Source of the DNA: Methanofollis formosanus
Lineage (GTDB): Archaea; Halobacteriota; Methanomicrobia; Methanomicrobiales; Methanofollaceae
DNA: 64,000 nt
Direction: 5' to 3'
Assembly (NCBI RefSeq): GCF_019633745.1
Contig: NZ_CP037968.1
Coordinates: forward strand, 848,789 to 912,788
Positions within the stretch are counted from its first letter, which is position 1. Each line of letters starts with the position of its first letter. Positions 59,301 through 64,000 of this stretch are shown here, one piece after another. Position numbers and translations under genes: made by a program. The notes beneath the pieces are model-generated. The model was not told the origin of the DNA. It did no database searches and saw only the letters and a list, made by a program, of their open reading frames with translations.

Positions 59301-59638
59301 AGCCACCGTTTGATATCTACGTACGGTGGAAGCCACTCCACGAACAGGCGATGGGCTGGGAACCAGACCTGAACGACGGCGTGCGGATGAACATTCGCCC
59401 GTTCATGGAGGCCGGGATCCTACGGTGGAAACCAAACATCAAGTGGGGGAAAGACCGGGGTACCGACTCGGTCCCGAACTGTTCAGGGACGACGGAGCGT
59501 TTAAACGACCTTCACTTCAAATTGGAGGAAAAACAGAAGGCGAGGGAAAATACTGGAGAGATGCGGGAGGCGGACCAGTGCATATTGCTCGTCGAGGAAA
59601 AACAGAAGGCGAGGAAAAATGCTGGAAAGATTGCATAA
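56342..59638 (+). CDS. pglX: BREX adenine methyltransferase PglX
   Basis: The 1098-residue site-specific m6A methyltransferase marks host DNA. SAM motif I is DPACGSG at 261-267 and the catalytic motif is NPPF at 443-446 (VVTNPPFLSNRR). The region 57700-58680 (residues about 455-780, target recognition) is much more AT-rich than either end. The C-terminus contains a short repeat: KQKAREN/KQKARKN, 23 residues apart, encoded by a 38-base direct repeat (59525 and 59594). The last 20 bases overlap the next gene. BrxC, PglX and PglZ together carry the core of the system. Confidence 0.92.
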   Translation: MTVLEKSARNQLDKAVQAARRAATAGADRALRALSVDQGKKPTYLTPEQNELRRRLRVRCRGFGSWQDLVRAVAYEQWHRMLFARFLAENDLLIHPLYQVPVTLDECAEIARNRGIDQWEVVTEYAAGMLPGIFQQDDPLLLLKYAPEDQAALQEILEGIPTETFQTQDALGWTYQFWQTEEKEKVKKSERKIEGADICAVTQLFTEPYMVQFLLQNTLGAWWLDCHPESPLRSEWIYYKDEVQHNFSTFPKKAKELWLLDPACGSGHFLVEAFHMLLAIRQEEGESRNEAIRGIVRDNLHGLELDPRCIQIAAFAIAMEAWKAGFPTNQYLPLPNLACVGLPIRAEKAEWLKLAAGDGLLEDELEKYYDLFKNADSLGSLIQIEETGTLVPADVLMNKLETALAKEKAISDPVAEAFGETASGILKAVQYLRRKDYHIVVTNPPFLSNRRQADSLRPVIERDFPSSKYDLSTVFIGRSKLFCCARGLFGLVSPQNWLFLTSYHKMRNELLQSQCVKIICRLGPNAFEEISGHIVKAILIVSSNMDPEYNSSILTMDVSEIKETHEKSNGLSNQNFQIVNQIEQSKNPDSRIVLTTVSAGPLLEEYSDCYVGVLNGDSPRFQRRFWEIPKLDDLWVFQQTTVEKNIPFGGQYMILFFDIKEGHLREDARIRREKLHNSDQRGNKCWGKWGVAVSAMEPLPVALYTGATFDSNVAILLPKDIRNLLPIWTFCQSKEYHAAVRQIDQSLKVTNATLGKVPFNLDHWIKVASEQYPNGLPKPYSDDPTQWLFHGHPKPSATPLHVSIVGLLGYRWPAEIDPTVELSSMAKKWIAESEKLLLFAKSDGIVCIPPVWGERPATERLRSILAAAYGGDWSPRKEEEILKQAGYTKNSGLEGFLRDEFFASHCKLFHHRPFIWQVWDGTKDGFSVLLNYHRLDRNALQKLIYTYLGNWIAQQKDEIRQEKPGSERRLAAAENLKGKLEKILEGEPPFDIYVRWKPLHEQAMGWEPDLNDGVRMNIRPFMEAGILRWKPNIKWGKDRGTDSVPNCSGTTERLNDLHFKLEEKQKARENTGEMREADQCILLVEEKQKARKNAGKIA
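59525..59631. repeat. 38-base direct repeat at the pglX end
   Basis: Copies at 59525-59562 and 59594-59631 differ at three positions. The second copy contains the ribosome site (GAGG) and the ATG of the extra membrane-protein gene (GAGGAAAAATGCTGGAAAG); the first has ACTGG at the equivalent place. The repeat period is 69 bases, keeping the frame of pglX. Confidence 0.85.
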
Positions 59639-61277
59639 AAAATGCAGTGATTGGACCCATACCCACCCATATGGGCACGCGATTTCTATTATCGGTGCCC
59701 TTTTTGTAGGAACATATTTCTTGGCAACAGTGATTACAACATTATTTCCAGAATTAAGCATCACCGATGAAAATGCCCGATATTTTATTAGCGCTTCAAA
59801 CCAGATTCAGGCAACTATCCTTGCCATCGTAATCTCCCTCACGCTTCTTGCAGTTGAAATGACTGCCTCAAAGTATTCCCCGAGAGTTATTGAAATATTC
59901 AAAAAAAATGCATCACTGTGGGTTTTTCTCTCTAGTTATGCCCTTTCAATCACAATCGGTTCGATCTTTCTCCTGTTCATTGGCAGCCCGAATTTTCCTG
60001 TATCCACTACAACCGGGACGTTCTTTCTTCTTTCGCTGGGAATTATTCTCATATTTATGTTTATTCCTTATGTCTTGAGCACGCTGGAATTCTTGAACCC
60101 AGAGAAAACGATCAAAAGGCTTGCGGATTTAGTCAATGTAAACTCTATCAGCCCGCAGGTTGACCCATTCCAATCAGTCTTCGACGTCATCTACGGTGCA
60201 ATTAAAATTAATGATTTTACTACCATGAGCACGGGTCTGATCTGTGCTGAAGAGCGATTTAAAGAACTTGTCACCAGCGGTCCGGCGAATTGGCAGGATG
60301 ATTACGTTTTGTTCCGGTTCTTTGATGACATAAAACGTTGTGGCTTTCTTCTCATTGAAAATAAGGAAGATAAATATGCATTTGAGATAATCAATCGTTT
60401 GGATACAATAAATGAATGGGCTTTCAAAGAGCAGAATACACTTATTCTCAATAGATCTTGCCGTGCGATAGAAGAAATTGCATTCAAAGCGTGTGAATCT
60501 GGCCTGGTTTCTGTTGTCGATCGTTCACTGACAATATTGAAAGAAACATCCGACTCAATTGAAGGAATTGAAGGATTATCCCAAGACGATGAGGTTACGA
60601 TAAAATGGAGTTGCACATTATTTTCGTTCGTTGAATCAATAAGTAATATCGGTAAGGCCTCGGTCAGGCAAGATCTGAACACTTCAGCGCGGAAAGTGGG
60701 TGAAATGCTCAATGCTCTTGGAAGGTCTGCAATAGAAAAGAACCTGTTCTTCAAGGATGATTTTATCTTTAAACGAATAAGTGCAATCGTACTCGAATCT
60801 TTAAAACAAGATAAAACTACTTTAGTTAATTCATCTATCCAAACATTACAGTTCCTTGGTGCATATTCTATCCGCCACGATCACAGTAAGGAAGCACTAT
60901 GGACATTGGATGAACTGAAGGAGATTGGAAAATATGCAGCTCATCAAAAGAAAGCACAGGTTGTCCAGAGTGTAGTAGATGCAATTCGATATATTGCCAT
61001 TGTATCTATAAAAAATCAGATGAACGAAACTGAAACAATTGCTCTTGATTTGATTGTAAAATTCCAAGTTATATTTCCTTCACATTTTAAGGGTGAAAAC
61101 AAGATTCGTTTATTTGATTATGGCTCTCTCGATTCAATCACAATATCAAAAAAAGAATACGATCTTTTACTCGCCTACGAATCTTTCCAATTGGAACAAT
61201 ATCTTCAGCCACCGGATGATTATGATGAGAGTTATGATGAGAGTTATGATGACGAAACACTTGTCATCTCGCTATAA
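59619..61277 (+). CDS. Predicted membrane protein inserted in the BREX operon (DUF2254-like head)
   Basis: The 552-residue protein has four membrane helices at about 19-43, 57-81, 97-120 and 131-155. Between helices 2 and 3 sits LAVEMTASKYSPRVIEIFKK, which resembles the 'SPR' region of DUF2254 membrane proteins. Residues 165-520 form a long mostly helical cytosolic domain (FRFFDDIKRCGFLLIENKED, IEEIAFKACESGLVSVVDRSLTILKE, LQFLGAYSIRHDHSKEALWTLDELKEIGKYA). The C-terminus is acidic with DESYDESYDDE. The gene overlaps the pglX 3' end by 20 bases and has no counterpart in standard type 1 BREX. Lower GC than pglZ. A membrane-linked sensor or effector of BREX is an inference. Confidence 0.7.
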   Translation: MLERLHKKCSDWTHTHPYGHAISIIGALFVGTYFLATVITTLFPELSITDENARYFISASNQIQATILAIVISLTLLAVEMTASKYSPRVIEIFKKNASLWVFLSSYALSITIGSIFLLFIGSPNFPVSTTTGTFFLLSLGIILIFMFIPYVLSTLEFLNPEKTIKRLADLVNVNSISPQVDPFQSVFDVIYGAIKINDFTTMSTGLICAEERFKELVTSGPANWQDDYVLFRFFDDIKRCGFLLIENKEDKYAFEIINRLDTINEWAFKEQNTLILNRSCRAIEEIAFKACESGLVSVVDRSLTILKETSDSIEGIEGLSQDDEVTIKWSCTLFSFVESISNIGKASVRQDLNTSARKVGEMLNALGRSAIEKNLFFKDDFIFKRISAIVLESLKQDKTTLVNSSIQTLQFLGAYSIRHDHSKEALWTLDELKEIGKYAAHQKKAQVVQSVVDAIRYIAIVSIKNQMNETETIALDLIVKFQVIFPSHFKGENKIRLFDYGSLDSITISKKEYDLLLAYESFQLEQYLQPPDDYDESYDESYDDETLVISL

Positions 61278-61306
61278 TCCAAATCAGACTGCACGAGGTA
61301 ATTCAA

Positions 61307-63604
61307 ATGAAACAAACCTTCCTTGACCGGGTATGCGAATCGCTCGCTGGTGCCATGAATGATTACAACCGGGAAGACGTCGTCCGGCAGCGGGTGGTCG
61401 TCTTCCCAGACATGAAAGGAGAATGGGCGCCCATCGTAGCTCGCCTTCGGGACATTCTCCCCGTTATCACCTTCGGCACCTATGACCCTGAACACCTGAC
61501 CGGCCCAGCCATCTACCTCCGCGGCCTCGTTGCCCATACCATCGATTCTCCCCTCCCCAGAGATCAACCGGTGATTGTGTACCTTCCTGGATACTCCCGA
61601 GAACAACTCCGTAACCTCGAAGACTGCCCCGACGAGATCAAACCACTCGCCGGCCTCCAATACCTCGGCAACGTCTGGTCGCAACGGAACGGGCGTGACT
61701 GGACTCTGCTTGCATTTATAAAGACAAGCCAGGGTGGCCTCTCTATCCAAGTCCACGATGACTCCGAGACTCGGGACGCAATCCGAAACGCAGCCGCCGT
61801 TCTCGCCGACGAATCGGTGGAGTTCCTGAAGACAAAGGAACCGCTCAACGCATCCTTCTTCAACGAACTCCACCACCCCGACCCAAACAAACAGATTTTA
61901 CAGTGGATGAACGATCCGACCGGGGAAGAACAGCGGATGAAAAACAACAGTGACTGGGGAGCCTTCTGCAAGATCTGCGGGAAAGAGTATGACCTCGAAC
62001 CCGAAAAGGACGGGGCTTCCACCGGTGCAGATAAACTCGGGGCTCAGGTCGGCAAGTGGGCGGAGGTCTGGGAAAGATTCAAGGAGAAGCCCGAGGCATA
62101 TCCCCAGATCCCTCAACTCCTCCGTAGTGCAAAACAACCGAAGTGGACTGTCTACACAGACTCGTGGCCACAACACAATGATGCACAAGAAAAAGAACTC
62201 TCCCTGAAATTCATGGCTCTCAGTGGTGTTTCCCCTGAGGAAGCGCGCAAACAGATAGTTAATCTGGAAAAAACGCATGCCCAGCGGAGAAAGTGGATAT
62301 GGGCGGAGATGGGGGAGAGTCCGCTTGCACGAGCCCTCGAACACCTCGCACAGCTCGCGACGATCACGAAGGATGCGAAGTTTGGCGGAACTATACAGGA
62401 GCAGGCGGAGCGGTACGCCCATGATATGTGGCAGGCAGATGACGCGGTGGTCCGTGCCCTCGAACAGGCGACAGACAAGAAGAATCGAGAGGCGATCACA
62501 GTCGCTGTCAATGCACTCTACCGGAACTGGCTCGATGTAATGGCGGAGGCATTTCAGAAGGAATGGCAACGGGAACCCGCAACGATGCGCAAAGAGAATC
62601 AAGAACCGACAGCTGGTGAGGTAATGATCTTTGTCGATGGCCTCCGGATGGACCTCGGCCATCGCCTCTGCTCGATCTTGAAGGAAACGGGGTGTTCCTG
62701 TAAACTCTCTCATCATTTCAGCGCCCTCCCAACCCAGACCTCGACTGCGAAACCCGCAGTCATGCCGATCGCCGGTGAACTCAACGCTGGGGAAGACCTG
62801 ACTCCCAAAACAAAGAGTGGGGCGATCGCGACAAACTCGGCGTTGCGCAGCATTCTTAAAAACAAAGGATTCAACGTGCTCAGCGAATCAGAGACCGGGG
62901 ATCCCGAGAGATCCGCGTGGACAGATTGTGGTGATATCGATACGGAAGGGCACAACAAGGGATATGCCCTCCCAGAAGTCCTCGATCGGGAGATCAAAAA
63001 GATCCACGACCGGACGATTGAACTCCTTGATGCCGGCTGGCAACAGGTACGCATCGTCACCGACCATGGCTGGCTCTTCCTCCCTGGCAAACTCCGGAAA
63101 ACCGAACTGAAGCCTGGGCTCACTGAGGTGAAGAAGGGACGATGTGCAGTTTTAAGAGCCAACGCCGTCGTTGAATATCCTGTAGTTCCGTGGTTCTGGA
63201 ATCGCACAGTTCGGATCGTCCTGGCCCCAGGGAGTTCCTGCTTTGAGGGGGGGAGGGAATATGAGCACGGTGGACTCAGTCCACAGGAGACAGTTGTACC
63301 GGAGATTGTTGTCCGAAAAGGCGCGAGCCGTAGTAAAGGCATTGTGATTGGCCGAATCACATGGACTGGGTTGCGATGCAAGGCCCATGTTGACGGTGCT
63401 GAGGGCCATGTAGCCGACATCCGATTGAGGCCAGCCGACGCACAGAGCAGTGTCACAGCAAGCAGTCGGGAAGTTGGAATCGAGGGCAATGTATCACTTA
63501 TCATCAGCGATGACAGTATGGAAGGTAGGGACGCCTGGCTCGTCGTTATGGATCGGCAGAAAAATCCAGTGGCACAGAGAAATGTCAAAATCGGAGTGGA
63601 ATAA
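61307..63604 (+). CDS. pglZ: BREX phosphatase-fold protein PglZ
   Basis: The 765-residue protein has an alkaline-phosphatase-superfamily domain. Metal-binding residues are visible in VMIFVDGLRMDLGH (Asp444) and TDHGW (Asp586, His587). The N-terminal third (SLAGAMNDYNREDVVRQRVVVFPDMKGEWAPIV, then GPAIYLRGLVAHTID) fits the type 1 PglZ head. The ATG has GAGGT eight bases upstream, 29 bases after the extra gene, and the stop is four bases from brxL. It is needed for both defence and methylation in studied BREX systems. Confidence 0.92.
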   Translation: MKQTFLDRVCESLAGAMNDYNREDVVRQRVVVFPDMKGEWAPIVARLRDILPVITFGTYDPEHLTGPAIYLRGLVAHTIDSPLPRDQPVIVYLPGYSREQLRNLEDCPDEIKPLAGLQYLGNVWSQRNGRDWTLLAFIKTSQGGLSIQVHDDSETRDAIRNAAAVLADESVEFLKTKEPLNASFFNELHHPDPNKQILQWMNDPTGEEQRMKNNSDWGAFCKICGKEYDLEPEKDGASTGADKLGAQVGKWAEVWERFKEKPEAYPQIPQLLRSAKQPKWTVYTDSWPQHNDAQEKELSLKFMALSGVSPEEARKQIVNLEKTHAQRRKWIWAEMGESPLARALEHLAQLATITKDAKFGGTIQEQAERYAHDMWQADDAVVRALEQATDKKNREAITVAVNALYRNWLDVMAEAFQKEWQREPATMRKENQEPTAGEVMIFVDGLRMDLGHRLCSILKETGCSCKLSHHFSALPTQTSTAKPAVMPIAGELNAGEDLTPKTKSGAIATNSALRSILKNKGFNVLSESETGDPERSAWTDCGDIDTEGHNKGYALPEVLDREIKKIHDRTIELLDAGWQQVRIVTDHGWLFLPGKLRKTELKPGLTEVKKGRCAVLRANAVVEYPVVPWFWNRTVRIVLAPGSSCFEGGREYEHGGLSPQETVVPEIVVRKGASRSKGIVIGRITWTGLRCKAHVDGAEGHVADIRLRPADAQSSVTASSREVGIEGNVSLIISDDSMEGRDAWLVVMDRQKNPVAQRNVKIGVE

Positions 63605-63608
63605 CTGA

Positions 63609-64000
63609 ATGTGTGGCTTTGACGAGTTGGATTCAAAGGTTACAGCGGCGTTCGAAGGCTACGTGGTCCGCAAAGACCTCGCCCACAAGTTCCGCGGGGG
63701 CTACCCTGTCCCGACCTACGTTGCCGAGTTCCTGATCGGCAAATACTGCGCCACCACCGACGAAGTCGAGATCCGTGAAGGCCTCGACATCGTCCAGAGG
63801 CAACTCGCCGAGCGGATCGTCCGCGCTGGCGAGAACGAACTCTTCAAAGCCCGCGCACGCGAGCAGGGTTCAGTCAAAGTGATCGATCTAATCACCGCCC
63901 GCCTTGACACCCGCTCCGACACCTTCATGGCGACCATTCCAACCCTCCTCCTCAACGATGTCTATATCCCAGCCGAGATGGTTTATGAGAACGAACGGAT
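63609..64000 (+). CDS. brxL: BREX Lon-like protein BrxL, 5' part (cut by window edge)
   Basis: 131 residues, open to the window end. The N-terminus MCGFDELDSKVTAAFEGYVVRKDLAHKFRGGYPVPTYVAEFLIGKYCAT matches BrxL, which carries an AAA+ and Lon-like protease domain further on. Its presence as the last gene marks the operon as type 1 BREX (brxA-brxB-brxC-pglX-pglZ-brxL). The start ATG at 63609 lies four bases after pglZ. The ATPase and protease motifs are beyond the window. Confidence 0.9.
   Translation, partial: MCGFDELDSKVTAAFEGYVVRKDLAHKFRGGYPVPTYVAEFLIGKYCATTDEVEIREGLDIVQRQLAERIVRAGENELFKARAREQGSVKVIDLITARLDTRSDTFMATIPTLLLNDVYIPAEMVYENER

Overview
The window comes from the chromosome of a high-GC hydrogenotrophic methanogen, most likely a member of Methanomicrobiales (Methanofollis- or Methanoculleus-like). 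The clearest evidence is a complete methyl-coenzyme M reductase operon (mcrB-mcrD-mcrG-mcrA, 24.8-29.2 kb). A fused Fae-Hps enzyme, an archaeal pilin, an Orc1/Cdc6 protein, a tRNA-Trp with a box C/D-bearing intron and archaeal TATA boxes agree with this. The genus is inference; the methanogen assignment is secure.

Left part (1-24 kb) is mostly housekeeping: a cysteine desulfurase cut by the window edge, Fae-Hps (formaldehyde fixation and pentose supply), a pilin, tRNA-Trp, an acyl-CoA synthetase, a two-gene cluster that recycles SAM by-products (deoxynucleoside phosphorylase plus DadD deaminase), an HprK-like kinase, MoaE, nicotinate phosphoribosyltransferase, two identical tRNA-Ala genes, a pair of bacterial-PH-domain membrane proteins, a C1q-like secreted protein, a PhoU-like/Pit phosphate transporter pair, endonuclease III behind tRNA-Pro, UMP kinase, an AmrS-type radical SAM enzyme with a Mut7-C protein, and a flavoprotein.

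The middle (24-43.5 kb) holds the mcr operon behind a long AT-rich control region, a second flavoprotein, a ferredoxin plus second AmrS-like protein, a 14-helix MFS exporter, a receiver/PAS/GAF histidine kinase downstream of a pentameric ligand-gated ion channel homologue, a Trm5-like protein that lacks its catalytic middle, small membrane proteins and a metallo-beta-lactamase-fold protein.

The right part (43.8-64 kb) is accessory. About 450-bp inverted repeats bracket a 2.4-kb module of tightly overlapping small genes, an excisionase-like HTH protein and an ArdC-type antirestriction protein. Next come a membrane protein, a C-rich strand-asymmetric spacer, a small coiled-coil membrane protein, an Orc1 copy and finally a type 1-like BREX phage-defence operon: brxA, brxB, brxC, pglX, an extra membrane-protein gene, pglZ and the start of brxL at the window edge. 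The extra gene is a predicted four-helix membrane protein with a large helical domain, lying between pglX and pglZ. It is the best candidate here for an undescribed part of a known system.

Non-coding space is unusually rich in repeats: a family of MITE-like elements with GGCTYTGTAGAA termini, GC-rich hairpins with variable loops, and three arrays of about 155-bp tandem repeats built around the palindrome TCTCGCGAGA.
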